Counted from the stretch's first letter, positions 24,796 through 35,049 are shown. The stretch is 64,000 bases of DNA from Curtobacterium oceanosedimentum (GCF_020297365.1 NZ_JAIXIG010000021.1:1-64000), one strand, 5' to 3'. The notes: generated by a model not told the origin, from the sequence alone. Numbers and translations: made by a program.

Positions 24796-25276
24796 AGACC
24801 TCGGCGGCGAAGGACGCGGCGCGGAGCTGCAGGTCCTCGATGCGCTGCAGGCGCGCGGCCTCGACGTCGTAGCCCTCGTACGCCGGCGGCGGCAGCTTCC
24901 GGACGTTCCGCGAGCACTGGAAGTCCTGGCACACCAGGGTGCCGACCGTGTTGCCGTTCCGGCCGGCCGGGCCCGACCGCTTCGCGCTGTAGAAGGCGAC
25001 GTCGTTCGGTAGCTTCACGTCCTGGCACCACGAGCACTGCGCGCGGGAACGGGGCGAGGCCTCGGCCTGCCGGAACAGGATGCCGACCAGCTCGCCGTCC
25101 AGGGTCGGCACGACGGCGTACGCACGCCGGCCGATCTTCGGGTCGCGCCAGCCGAGGTAGTCGAGCGCGTCCCAGTCGAGGGTCTCGAAGCCGGCGGGCA
25201 GGGTGAGGTCGGACACCTCCTTGCGCGAGGCGTTGACGAAGGACGTGCGGATGGTCTTCTCCACGATGGGGAGCAT
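24794..25276 (-). CDS. FBP-domain protein (EF-G-binding, FusB-like)
   Basis: A 160-residue protein of the elongation-factor-G-binding FBP/FusB-like family. In FusB proteins this fold rescues EF-G from fusidic acid on the ribosome. Residues 1-75 begin MLPIVEKTIRTSFVNASRKE, typical of the family. The C-terminal treble-clef zinc finger has Cys81, Cys84, Cys116 and Cys121 (CSWC and CQDFQC). The ATG at 25276 has no good Shine-Dalgarno. A leaderless 16-codon ORF and a hairpin (25306-25324) lie upstream, suggesting attenuation. Resistance role is inference. Confidence 0.83.
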   Translation of the reverse strand: MLPIVEKTIRTSFVNASRKEVSDLTLPAGFETLDWDALDYLGWRDPKIGRRAYAVVPTLDGELVGILFRQAEASPRSRAQCSWCQDVKLPNDVAFYSAKRSGPAGRNGNTVGTLVCQDFQCSRNVRKLPPPAYEGYDVEAARLQRIEDLQLRAASFAAEV

Positions 25277-25384
25277 GGGTGATCGCTTTCGTACGGACCC
25301 GGGGCGTGCGGACGCACACCGCACCGGGCAGAGGAGGTCAGGGTTCGACGAGGGCGGCCGCGCCCGAGGGCACGACCGAGGGCC

Positions 25385-25435
25385 TCACGCCCTGATGTCG
25401 GCGATACGGGCGCCGACCACCTCCTGGAAGCTCAC
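25385..25435 (-). CDS. Putative 16-residue leader peptide
   Basis: A short ORF encoding MSFQEVVGARIADIRA (GTG start). TAGGCT lies 6 nt before its GTG, the same signature and even the same hexamer as at 46347. It precedes the FBP gene by 108 nt in the same direction. Its position before a ribosome-protection-type gene suggests a regulatory leader. It is too short for codon statistics, so it could be chance. Confidence 0.4.
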   Translation of the reverse strand: MSFQEVVGARIADIRA

Positions 25436-25441
25436 CCGATC

Positions 25442-25447
25442 AGCCTA
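25442..25447 (-). promoter_or_regulatory. Leaderless-type -10 (TAGGCT)
   Basis: TAGGCT on the minus strand ends 6 nt before the GTG at 25435. It is the best promoter candidate for the FBP transcription unit. Confidence 0.5.
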
Positions 25448-25473
25448 CGACCAGGTGTCAAGCCCGGCTGCGG

Positions 25474-26178
25474 TCAGTTCGGCGTCGCCGTGACCAGGAC
25501 GAGCGAGCCCTCGTACGTCGGGCGGATCCGGAGCGACCCGTGCCGTCGGTCCCACTCCCCTGACTCCAACGCGGTCCGGAGCGCGGCCACCGACCGTCGG
25601 ACGGTCACCTCGTCGACCAGGCCCCACGCCGGATCCGCCCGGCGCACATCGGGGTCGAGCAGGCGTTCGGGGCGGGCGTAGTACGCCTCGGAGAACCCGT
25701 CCACGCACGTGAACGGGATCGGCAGCGGGGTGCTGGTCACCGTGTCGTCGCCGAGCGCATCGGCGAACCGCGGCAGTGCCGGGTGGCGACGGGCGTCGGA
25801 GGCGAGTACCTCGGGGGCGTACTCGGCGAGCCAGGAGCGCTCGATCCGGTCGGGGTCGAACGTCACGATCACGATCGGACCCCGGGTGACCCGGCGGACC
25901 TCGGCGAGGCCGCGTTCCAGGTCGTCCCACTCGGGCACCGAGAAGGTCGTCACCGCGGCGTCGAAGGTGTCGTCGGCGAAGGGCAGGTCCTGGGCGGGCG
26001 CCACCGCCGTCACCTCGCGGTCGCTCGGCGCGTACGACCCGCCGACGCCGGTGCCGATGTCGAGCACGCTCCGGGCGTCACCGACGGCCTTCGCGACCGC
26101 GCGGGCGAACGCGGGTTCGGCCCGCCGGTACCGCCGGTGGTCGGTGTCGCCGGCCGAGCCGTCCGTCGTCCTCGTCAC
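25474..26178 (-). CDS. Class I SAM-dependent methyltransferase
   Basis: A 234-residue methyltransferase. VLDIGTGVG (about residues 38-46) is motif I, VTAVAPAQDLPFADDTFDAAVTTFS contains motifs II-III in UbiE-like order, and LAEVRRVTRGPIVIVTFDP is motif IV. The C terminus is less conserved, so the acceptor is unknown. GGGAGGTGGAG precedes the GTG. It lies 31 nt downstream of the XRE regulator on the same strand and may be co-transcribed. Confidence 0.87.
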   Translation of the reverse strand: MTRTTDGSAGDTDHRRYRRAEPAFARAVAKAVGDARSVLDIGTGVGGSYAPSDREVTAVAPAQDLPFADDTFDAAVTTFSVPEWDDLERGLAEVRRVTRGPIVIVTFDPDRIERSWLAEYAPEVLASDARRHPALPRFADALGDDTVTSTPLPIPFTCVDGFSEAYYARPERLLDPDVRRADPAWGLVDEVTVRRSVAALRTALESGEWDRRHGSLRIRPTYEGSLVLVTATPN

Positions 26179-26209
26179 GTCTCCACCTCCCGGACGGCCA
26201 GCGGCGGGG

Positions 26210-27121
26210 TCAGTCGACCGACTCGGACGCGGACTCCGACTCGCGCAGGGCCGCGTACTGCTCGACCCGCTCCGTCGCCGCCCAGCTGCCGAGCAACGCG
26301 AGCGACCGCTCCGACTCGCTGCCCGGTTCCGCGGAGTACGAGAACATCGTCAGCCCGGGGTCTCCCACCAGCTCGAGCGCCTCGTAGGCCAGCTGCAGGT
26401 CGCCGACGACCGGGTGGTCGATCCGCTTCCTGCCGGTCCGCTGCACCCGGACGTCGTGCGCGGCCCACCAGCCACGGAACTCCTCGCTGCGGGTGGACAG
26501 CTCCCCCACCAGGGTGATCAGGCCGGGCTCGCAGGGGTTCGACACCGCAGCGGCCCGCAGGACGGCGACGGCGTCCTTCGCGGTCTGCGCCCACTCGGGG
26601 AAGAAGTCGTGGGCAGCGGGGTCGAGGAAGATGAAGCGGGCGGTGTTCACCGGGCGCCCGGGGCCGGCGAACATCGGGGCGTACAGGGCACGACCGAGCT
26701 CGTTCGTCGCGACGACGTCCCCGCGCTCGTTCCGGACCCACGCCGGTGCCCCGGTGATCGCGTCGAGCAGGCGCTGCACGCCGGGTCGGACCCGGGTGGG
26801 CACGTCCCGGTGCATCACCTTGACGCCGGAGTTCGCCAGCCGGGCGAGGTCGGTCAGGTGCACACGCTCGTCCTCGTCGAGCTGCAGCGCGGTCGCGAGG
26901 CCGTCGAGCACGCTGTCGGAGACACCCTTGAGCGAGCCGCGTTCGAGCCGCGTGTAGTAGTCGACGCTGACGCCGGCGAGCATGGCGACCTCGTGTCGAC
27001 GCAGCCCGGGGACCCGCCGCACCCCGCCGCCGAACGACGGCATGCCGACCTGCTCGGGGGTGAGCCGCGCCCGCCGGCTGGACAGGAAGTCGCGGATCTC
27101 GTTGCGCACGTCGATACCCAT
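26210..27121 (-). CDS. XRE-family regulator with MmyB-like ligand domain
   Basis: A 303-residue paralogue of the regulator at 13710. It has RDFLSSRRARLTPEQVG, the helix-turn-helix GLRRHEVAMLAGVSVDYYTRLERGS, and the MmyB-like domain (FIFLDPAAHDFFPEW, LVGELSTRSEEFRGWW, YSAEPGS). An acidic Ser/Glu tail ends it. The ATG at 27121 begins MGIDVRNEIRDFL; TACGCT lies 6 nt upstream and there is no Shine-Dalgarno. The ORF extending to 27199 was rejected for that reason. The methyltransferase may be its operon partner. Confidence 0.88.
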   Translation of the reverse strand: MGIDVRNEIRDFLSSRRARLTPEQVGMPSFGGGVRRVPGLRRHEVAMLAGVSVDYYTRLERGSLKGVSDSVLDGLATALQLDEDERVHLTDLARLANSGVKVMHRDVPTRVRPGVQRLLDAITGAPAWVRNERGDVVATNELGRALYAPMFAGPGRPVNTARFIFLDPAAHDFFPEWAQTAKDAVAVLRAAAVSNPCEPGLITLVGELSTRSEEFRGWWAAHDVRVQRTGRKRIDHPVVGDLQLAYEALELVGDPGLTMFSYSAEPGSESERSLALLGSWAATERVEQYAALRESESASESVD

Positions 27122-27127
27122 GGGGAG

Positions 27128-27133
27128 AGCGTA
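27128..27133 (-). promoter_or_regulatory. Leaderless-type -10 (TACGCT)
   Basis: TACGCT on the minus strand ends 6 nt before the ATG of the XRE gene at 27121. Confidence 0.55.
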
Positions 27134-27170
27134 CGTGTCGTGGCCGAGCGTGCGAGCCGGACCGGGGATG

Positions 27171-27211
27171 GACGGGAGGCCCGTGGCGGGCGCCGCCACG
27201 GGCCTCCCGTC
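27171..27211. terminator. GGGAGGC/GCCTCCC palindrome terminator
   Basis: GACGGGAGGCCCGTGGCGG at 27171 pairs with its complement ending at 27211. It ends the CBS-domain membrane gene on the minus strand, one base from its stop. Confidence 0.7.
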
Positions 27212-27212
27212 C

Positions 27213-28487
27213 TCAGACGGTCGCGTCCGTCGAGATCCGCACGCGCGCGACGCGGTGACCGTCCATGGCGGTCACCTCGAGGCGGTGGTCGCCCGCCGTC
27301 ACCACGTCACCGACCTCGGGGATGCGGTCGAGGTGCACCTGCACGAGCCCGCCGACCGTCTCGTAGTCGCCGTCCGGCAGCGCCGGGCCGCCGTCGGCGA
27401 CCAGGTCCTCGAGCACGGTGGCCCCGTCGACGCCGTCGAGGTCCGGTGCCGGCCCGTCGTGCTCGGCGGTGTCCCACTCGTCGCGGATGCGGCCGACGAG
27501 GTCCTCGAGCAGGGCCTCGAGCGTGACCATCCCGGCGCTGCCGCCGTACTCGTCGACGACCAGGGCGATCTGGTGCCCGTCGGTGCGCATGTCGGCGATC
27601 GCGCTCGACAGCGACTTCGTCTCGGGCAGGGCGAGCACCGGCCGCACGAGCGTGGCCACGGGAGCCGCGGGGTCGGTCGGACGGAGCAGGTCGCGCAGGT
27701 GCACGAAGCCCGTGACCTCATCGCGCCCGCCCGAGGTGACGAGGTACCGGGTGTGCCCGGCGTCGATCGCGTGGTCGGTGGCCTCGGCGACGGTCAGCCC
27801 GGCGTCGATGGTGGACACGTCGTACCAGGGGCGCATCGACTCGCGCAGGATCCGTCCGCCGGCGTCCAGGGCACTGCGGGCGATCCGGCGGCCCTGCTCG
27901 TCGACGCCGGTGTGCTCGTCGACCAGGCCGCGGAGCTCCTCGGTGCTCATCGACTCGCTGCGGGCGTCCGGGTCGCCGCCGAGCAGGCGCACGACGGTGT
28001 CGGTCGACCTCGACAGCAGCCAGATCACCGGCCGCATGAGCACGGCGAAGCGTTCGAGCGTCGGGGCGACGGCCATCGAGAAGCCCTCGGCGCGCTGCAG
28101 GGCGAGTCGCTTCGGCACGAGCTCGCCGAACACGAGCGACAGGTACGCGATGACCAGGGTCATCAGCACGAGCGCGACGGCCTCGGCCGCACCCTGGTCG
28201 AGCCCGAGGCCCCGGAACAGCGGCGCGACGTCGGGTGCGATCGAGGACGCACCGTACGCGGCGGAGAAGAACCCGGCGACCGTCACGCCGATCTGCACGG
28301 CGGAGAGGAACCGGTTCGGGTCGCGGCCGAGCTCGGCGACCCGCAGGCCACGGGGACCCCGGCGCTCGAGCTGCTGCAACTGCGACTCCCGGAGGGAGAC
28401 GAGTGCGATCTCGGCGGCGGCGAACACCCCGCCGACCAGCACGAAGAGGATGACGAGCCCGAAGGCGATCCAGGTGTCAGCGCCCAT
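27213..28487 (-). CDS. Hemolysin/CorC-type CNNM-CBS membrane protein
   Basis: A 424-residue membrane protein of the HlyC/CorC (CNNM/PaeA) family, linked to Mg2+ or Co2+ handling. Residues 1-190 form the CNNM domain (VFAAAEIALVSLRESQL, GVTVAGFFSAAYGA, FGELVPKRLALQ). Two CBS modules follow (STIDAGLTVAEATDHAI and DEYGGSAGMVTLEALLEDLVG). The C-terminal CorC_HlyC domain is GGLVQVHLDRIPEVGD. The ATG at 28487 lacks a Shine-Dalgarno; an upstream short ORF ends in TGATG overlapping it, so coupling is possible. Confidence 0.9.
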   Translation of the reverse strand: MGADTWIAFGLVILFVLVGGVFAAAEIALVSLRESQLQQLERRGPRGLRVAELGRDPNRFLSAVQIGVTVAGFFSAAYGASSIAPDVAPLFRGLGLDQGAAEAVALVLMTLVIAYLSLVFGELVPKRLALQRAEGFSMAVAPTLERFAVLMRPVIWLLSRSTDTVVRLLGGDPDARSESMSTEELRGLVDEHTGVDEQGRRIARSALDAGGRILRESMRPWYDVSTIDAGLTVAEATDHAIDAGHTRYLVTSGGRDEVTGFVHLRDLLRPTDPAAPVATLVRPVLALPETKSLSSAIADMRTDGHQIALVVDEYGGSAGMVTLEALLEDLVGRIRDEWDTAEHDGPAPDLDGVDGATVLEDLVADGGPALPDGDYETVGGLVQVHLDRIPEVGDVVTAGDHRLEVTAMDGHRVARVRISTDATV

Positions 28488-28543
28488 CAGCGGGCAGCCG
28501 CCTCGGATCGACGACGGGCGGGCGGTCTGTGGTGATCGTCCAT
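28487..28543 (-). CDS. Possible 18-residue upstream ORF
   Basis: An ATG ORF encoding MDDHHRPPARRRSEAAAR ends in TGATG, its stop sharing one base with the start of the CNNM-CBS gene. CAGACT lies 7 nt before its ATG, a near match to the leaderless -10. It could deliver ribosomes to a start that has no Shine-Dalgarno. It may also be chance. Confidence 0.3.
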   Translation of the reverse strand: MDDHHRPPARRRSEAAAR

Positions 28544-28631
28544 GCCTGTGAGTCTGCACAGGTCAGCTGGGACGACACCGCGACGGTGCTCGACGCGGAC
28601 TGTGCGTCTCGCGTCGGTGTCGGGCGGACCG

Positions 28632-29762
28632 CTAGAGCGTGAGCGAGCGACCGATGCGGGCCTCGAGCCACGCCTCGGGGTCGATCGGGGTGACGCCGTC
28701 CATCAGGACCTCGAGGTGCAGGTGGGCACCGGTCGAGACACCGGACGACCCGACGAGGCCGATGAACTGGCCCGCCCCGACCTGGTCGCCGACCTTGAGC
28801 GGGGACGACCCGGGGATCATGTGCCCGTAGAGCGTGGAGACCTGGCGACCGTCGACGACGTGGTCGATGATGACGGCGTTGCCGTACGAGAAGTACGTGC
28901 CGGACACCCGGACGGTCCCGGCGGCGACCGCGCCGATCGGCGTGCCCATGCCCGGCGTGAAGTCGAGGCCCTGGTGCAGCGACGAGCACGCGCCACACGG
29001 TGCCGCTCGGTAGCCGAAGCCCGAGCTCATCTGCACCGGCCCGGGGAACGGGGAGCGCACGTCACCGCCGAACGACACCGCGCCGTCGGCCTCGTCTGCG
29101 GTCGCGTTGCTCGCCGTCGACGATGCGGTCACGGTCTTGGGGGCGCCGCCGCCGACGGTGAAGCCGTCGCGGTCGAACCCGCTGGCGGTGACGGCCTGGG
29201 TGACGGCGTAGTCCTGCGTGCGGACGATCGGGGCGATGGTGGAGGTGGCCATCGCCGTGCCGGCGCTGGCGTGTGCGGGCATCGCCGACGCCGCGAACAT
29301 CGCGATGGCGGCGGCGGCGCTGGTGAGCGTGATGCGCCCGGCGCGGCCCGACCGGGAGGCCCGGGGTGCGGAGCCGGGGCGGGGAGCACGCGGAGCGGGG
29401 CGGCGGACGACGCGCTGGATGCGGCTGTCGACGTGCTCGGTGGTGGCGCGGGCTGCCGTGGCGCGGCGGCCGGCCGGCGTGGTGCTCGCGGTGGTGGAGG
29501 CCGTCGAGGCGACGACGACGGCGGGCTTCGCGGCCTTCGCCACGCGTGCCGGCTTCGCGGTCTTCGCCACGCGCGCGGGCTTCGCCGGCTTCGCAGCCTT
29601 CGCCGCGACCGGGGCTGCGGCGGGCCTGGGTGCCTTCGCGGCGCGGGCCGGCTTGGTGGGCTTCGCTGCCTTCGCGGCGCGCTCGGCCTCGAGGGCAGCG
29701 CGACGGGACAGGTGCACCACCGGGGTCGCCGGGTGCTGATCGGGTTCGGGTGCAGTCGTCAT
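28632..29762 (-). CDS. M23 peptidase with Lys/Ala/Pro-rich N terminus
   Basis: A 376-residue cell-wall hydrolase. Residues 27-82 repeat AKxAKPAKPAR-like units, resembling histone H1-type tails. A basic region follows, then a single hydrophobic segment near 145-162 ending PAHA. The C-terminal 130 residues are an LytM/M23 zinc endopeptidase: HQGLD (His263, Asp267) and HLH (347/349) are the metal ligands. It probably cleaves peptidoglycan cross-links. The basic tail before the membrane segment is unusual. The start is the ATG at 29762; a TTG three codons earlier is less likely. Confidence 0.85.
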   Translation of the reverse strand: MTTAPEPDQHPATPVVHLSRRAALEAERAAKAAKPTKPARAAKAPRPAAAPVAAKAAKPAKPARVAKTAKPARVAKAAKPAVVVASTASTTASTTPAGRRATAARATTEHVDSRIQRVVRRPAPRAPRPGSAPRASRSGRAGRITLTSAAAAIAMFAASAMPAHASAGTAMATSTIAPIVRTQDYAVTQAVTASGFDRDGFTVGGGAPKTVTASSTASNATADEADGAVSFGGDVRSPFPGPVQMSSGFGYRAAPCGACSSLHQGLDFTPGMGTPIGAVAAGTVRVSGTYFSYGNAVIIDHVVDGRQVSTLYGHMIPGSSPLKVGDQVGAGQFIGLVGSSGVSTGAHLHLEVLMDGVTPIDPEAWLEARIGRSLTL

Positions 29763-29923
29763 GGCCGCCAACCATTCTGCACGACTCTGTCGAGTTGTAC
29801 AGGGGTTCTCGTGATCTTTTCGTTACCGAATGTGCTGGGAGGGTCCTGACGACCCCCGCGGGCACCGTTCCCCGGCTCGTCCCCGTCGGTAGGTTCGACG
29901 GGAGCGACGGAAGGACCCGCACC

Positions 29924-30418
29924 ATGGCCCGATCGCCGCGTGAGCGGTACGGAACGGTCGACCTGGCGTCGGCCGACGTCGTGCTGGCCGGCACCCAGGA
30001 GCTCCTGCCGGTGCTCCGTGCCGCAGCGGTCCGCGCCGGCATCGACGCCGGTCGGATGCGCGTGGTCGGCGTGGACGACCTGCCCGACCCCGGCGAGACG
30101 TGGGACGCGGCGCTCGCCGTCATCGCGATCCGCCGACCGGGTGACGACCCCGCCTTCCACCGCGCGCAGGAGGCAGCCGAACTCATCGCGCCGCTGCTCG
30201 TGCCGCACGCGGTCCGCATCGTCGTCACGGTGTCCGGGCTCACCCGGCTCGCTCCGAAGCTCGAGCGCACCCTGACCTCCGAGGTGCTGCACCAGATCGA
30301 CGCGGCGTCGGCGCCGTCCGGCTTCCGGCGCCCGTTCCGTCCGCTCCGCATGCGCCTGGGTCTGGCCGGACTGCGGGCAGCCGGGGTGCGGGTGTTCCGC
30401 ATCGCGATCGGCGACTGA
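29924..30418 (+). CDS. Hypothetical protein
   Basis: I do not recognise this 164-residue protein. It has no membrane segment or signal. The sequence alternates short hydrophobic strands and helices (ADVVLAGTQELLPVLRAAAVRAG, ALAVIAIRRPGD, AELIAPLLVPHAVRIVVTVSG), like a small alpha/beta domain, and its C terminus is Arg-rich. GGAAGGACC lies 8 nt before the ATG. It is divergent from the M23 peptidase. Conserved-looking, function unknown. Confidence 0.65.
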   Translation: MARSPRERYGTVDLASADVVLAGTQELLPVLRAAAVRAGIDAGRMRVVGVDDLPDPGETWDAALAVIAIRRPGDDPAFHRAQEAAELIAPLLVPHAVRIVVTVSGLTRLAPKLERTLTSEVLHQIDAASAPSGFRRPFRPLRMRLGLAGLRAAGVRVFRIAIGD

Positions 30419-30480
30419 GGGCCGGTCGGCCGCCCTGCCGGTGCCCCGCGCGTGGTGCGCCGACGTGCCGGGGCCGATCC

Positions 30481-30515
30481 GCGCCTCCAGGCCGTCGGCC
30501 GCGCGTCGGAGGCGC
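30481..30515. terminator. Hairpin after the hypothetical gene
   Basis: GCGCCTCC (30481-30488) pairs with GGAGGCGC (30508-30515), and an inner GGCCGTCGGCC adds stem. It separates the hypothetical from icd. Confidence 0.5.
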
Positions 30516-30521
30516 GATGTA

Positions 30522-30557
30522 TCTTGATGTCGAGACATCCTGCGCCACGAGTACCGT
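30522..30557 (+). promoter_or_regulatory. icd promoter with TCTTGA dyad
   Basis: TCTTGATGTCGAGA (30522-30535) is a near-perfect dyad (TCTTGA against TCTCGA). Its right half, TCGAGA, stands 16 bp before TACCGT (30552-30557), a good -10. A factor bound to the dyad would cover the -35. The regulator is unknown; the shape is compatible with MarR-type sites. Confidence 0.45.
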
Positions 30558-30595
30558 GGTCGTACCGACGGTCGAACAAGGGAGTACCCGCCAGC

Positions 30596-32806
<2,211 letters not shown>

Positions 32807-32821
32807 CAGCGCGCAACGCGG

Positions 32822-32861
32822 GACGGGAGGCCCGGTGCCAGCTGGCACCGGGCCTCCCGTC
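32822..32861. terminator. GGGAGGC palindrome terminator (CAGCTG core)
   Basis: A 40-bp palindrome beginning GACGGGAGGCCCGGTGCCAG. It lies between convergent icd and the DUF3817 gene. Confidence 0.7.
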
Positions 32862-32927
32862 GTTCCGTGGTCGCGCTCACGAAGTGGCGCGAGGGGACCC
32901 GGGGAGACCCGGGGGACGCGCAGGGGG

Positions 32928-33392
32928 TCAGCCGCGGGACGGGACGGGCGGACCCACGACGAGCAGCACCACGAAGACCAGGGCGACGGCCACGACACCG
33001 ACGCCGACCGCGAGCGCGGGGTGCCGCACCACGACGAACAGCAGGCGGTCCCACGCGCCCGACCGGGCGTCCGGCGAGCGGCGCCAGCCACCGTCGAGCA
33101 TGCCTCGGCGGGCGACCGCGACCTCGAACGGCACGGTGGCGTAGGGCACGACGGCACTGGCCCAGCCGAGCACGAGGGCGCCGGACGACCACCGCTGGTT
33201 CACCGCGACGACCGTGGTCAGGACCAGGTACGCGAGGAACACGAAGCCGTGCACCCCGCCGCCGATCCGCACCCCCCAGTCGCCGGCGTCGAGTCCGTAC
33301 TTGAGCACCATCCCGACGATGAGCATGGTCCAGGTCACGAGTTCGGCGACCGCGGCGGCGCGGAACAGGGAGCGGGGAGTCATGGCGTCCAT
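32928..33392 (-). CDS. DUF3817 family membrane protein
   Basis: A 154-residue integral membrane protein. RLFRxxAxxE-like LFRAAAVAELVTWTMLIVGMVLKYG opens the family fold, GGGVHGFVFLAYLV is its hallmark, and WASAVVPYATVPFEV the third helix. A C-terminal helix follows a polar loop. DUF3817 has no assigned function; it is widespread in actinomycetes. The ATG at 33392 is chosen; a second in-frame ATG lies three codons later. Confidence 0.87.
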   Translation of the reverse strand: MDAMTPRSLFRAAAVAELVTWTMLIVGMVLKYGLDAGDWGVRIGGGVHGFVFLAYLVLTTVVAVNQRWSSGALVLGWASAVVPYATVPFEVAVARRGMLDGGWRRSPDARSGAWDRLLFVVVRHPALAVGVGVVAVALVFVVLLVVGPPVPSRG

Positions 33393-33417
33393 GGTGGCGG
33401 ACCTGGTTGGCAGACAG

Positions 33418-33453
33418 CAGGGCGCCCCGGGCCGGACGACCCGGGGCGCCCTG
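33418..33453. terminator. Hairpin terminator
   Basis: CAGGGCGCCCCGGG (33418-33431) pairs exactly with CCCGGGGCGCCCTG (33440-33453). It ends the DUF4832 gene on the minus strand. Confidence 0.65.
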
Positions 33454-33462
33454 CACGTCCGG

Positions 33463-34908
33463 TCAGTGCTGCACGACCACCGTCTGGCCGAGGCGGTTCA
33501 CGCCCGTGCTCGCGTCCCAGGTTCCGGTGTTGGCCGTCTGGATCGCGAAGGCGGGGTCCGCGGCGACGGAGGACTCCGGCGCGGGCAGGGCGAGTGCGAC
33601 GCTCCAGCTGCCGTCCGGCACGTCGGTCAACGCGGCCCGGACGGTCACGGTCTGCCCCGGCTGCCAGGACGACGCGTCGGCGTCCACCGGCACGGTCACG
33701 CGACGGTCGCCGTCGGTCAGGACGAGCTGCACCGGGCGGCTGTTGTACGGCGCCGCCCAGCCGTCGTTCCGCACCGACACCGCCACCGACGGCTCGGCAC
33801 CGGACGTCACGGTGCTCGAGGTCATCGTGAAGCGGTAGCCGAGCTTCTTCGCGGCGTCGGTCATGCCGGCCGTGCCCCAGCTCGCCAGGACGTCCTTGTT
33901 GTAGTCGAGGTTGAGGTAGCTGTAGTGGTACTTCGCCATCTCGGCCGAGGCGGACGGGTACTCGGACCGCGGCGCGTTCACGGCGCAGGTCTCACCGCCG
34001 ACCGGGACGTACCGCGAGTCGGCCGCCAGGTAGTCCTGGTCGAGCGAGAGCGGGTTGCTCAGGAACGTGCCGAAGTCGTCCGGTGAGGCGAGGAAGCAGT
34101 CGTGGTGGTGACCGATGCGCGACGCCGCGGAACCGTCGTGCGCCTGCGCCGGGGTGAGGGCCCCGGCGGTGCCGGACGGGGTGCGGAGCGCGTCCTGCTT
34201 CATCTGCATGGTGCGGACCTGGACCGAGCGGCTCGACGGCAGCGCGGCGAGTTCCGCCTCGAGCACCTGGCGCCGGGCGTCCTTGTCCGCCTCGGTCAGC
34301 ACGCCCGGGTTCGCCGGGTCGCTGGCGAAGTGGTCGGTGTAGTACCCCTCGCCCCAGAGCCCGATGAAGCCCCCCTGCAGGGTCGGGATGACGTCGGCGT
34401 TCCGGCGGAGCGTCGGGGTGAGCTGCTCGATGTGCGCGAGCACGGTCGGCAGGTCGGCGTCGCCGTAGGGCGCGGTGTACGGACCTGCCCCGCCCTGCAC
34501 GTACGCGAAGCGGGTGATCACGCCGACCCCGGCTGCGCGGGCGGTGTCGTAGTCCTGCTGCAGGAGCGCCAGCCAGGCCGGGCTGAGCTGTCGCTGCTGG
34601 GCGAACGCCTCCATGTAGAACACCCGGACGACCTGCGTGACGCCCTCGGCCCGGTAGCCCCGGAGCGTGGCGGCGTCGAGCGGGGTGTAGCCGGTGCCGT
34701 CGGCGCGGTAGTGCGTCTCGGTGGTGTGGTCGAACCCGCGTGACGGGTTCGGGATGACCGCGTCGCTCGCCGTGTAGGTCACGGTCGAGGTGGACACGGT
34801 GCGTGGCTGGTGGTCGTGGCCGGCGGGCGACGACGCCCACGCGGTGGTCGGTACGGCGAGTGCCAGCACCGCCGCGAGTGCGACGGTGGAGATGGTCCGG
34901 TGCTGCAT
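33463..34908 (-). CDS. Secreted DUF4874/DUF4832 domain protein
   Basis: A 481-residue exported protein. Residues 1-25 are a signal peptide (MQHRTISTVALAAVLALAVP, then TAWAS). The middle resembles DUF4874 (NPSRGFDHTTETHY, VVRVFYMEAFAQ, GVGVITRFAYVQGG, GLWGEGYYTDHF) and the C-terminal half DUF4832 (HHHDCFLASPDDFGTF, MAKYHYSYLNLDYN, a beta-sandwich end). This arrangement looks like a TIM-barrel glycosidase-like fold with a sandwich domain. Substrate unproven. AGGGG lies upstream of the ATG. It diverges from the ThuA-like gene. Confidence 0.82.
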   Translation of the reverse strand: MQHRTISTVALAAVLALAVPTTAWASSPAGHDHQPRTVSTSTVTYTASDAVIPNPSRGFDHTTETHYRADGTGYTPLDAATLRGYRAEGVTQVVRVFYMEAFAQQRQLSPAWLALLQQDYDTARAAGVGVITRFAYVQGGAGPYTAPYGDADLPTVLAHIEQLTPTLRRNADVIPTLQGGFIGLWGEGYYTDHFASDPANPGVLTEADKDARRQVLEAELAALPSSRSVQVRTMQMKQDALRTPSGTAGALTPAQAHDGSAASRIGHHHDCFLASPDDFGTFLSNPLSLDQDYLAADSRYVPVGGETCAVNAPRSEYPSASAEMAKYHYSYLNLDYNKDVLASWGTAGMTDAAKKLGYRFTMTSSTVTSGAEPSVAVSVRNDGWAAPYNSRPVQLVLTDGDRRVTVPVDADASSWQPGQTVTVRAALTDVPDGSWSVALALPAPESSVAADPAFAIQTANTGTWDASTGVNRLGQTVVVQH

Positions 34909-35036
34909 CGGTCGAGCCCCTGTCCTCGGCGCGGACGGTGATCGGTGCCCCCTGGCGCCGCCGCCCTGCGCGGATGTGATCCGAAGGTAGGTCAAACGAT
35001 CAGAAAACGCCAGAGCCTGCGCGATCTGATCACGGG

Positions 35037-35042
35037 TAGCGT
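35037..35042 (+). promoter_or_regulatory. Leaderless-type -10 (TAGCGT)
   Basis: TAGCGT ends 7 nt before the ATG at 35050; no Shine-Dalgarno is present. Confidence 0.55.
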
Positions 35043-35049
35043 GGACGAC

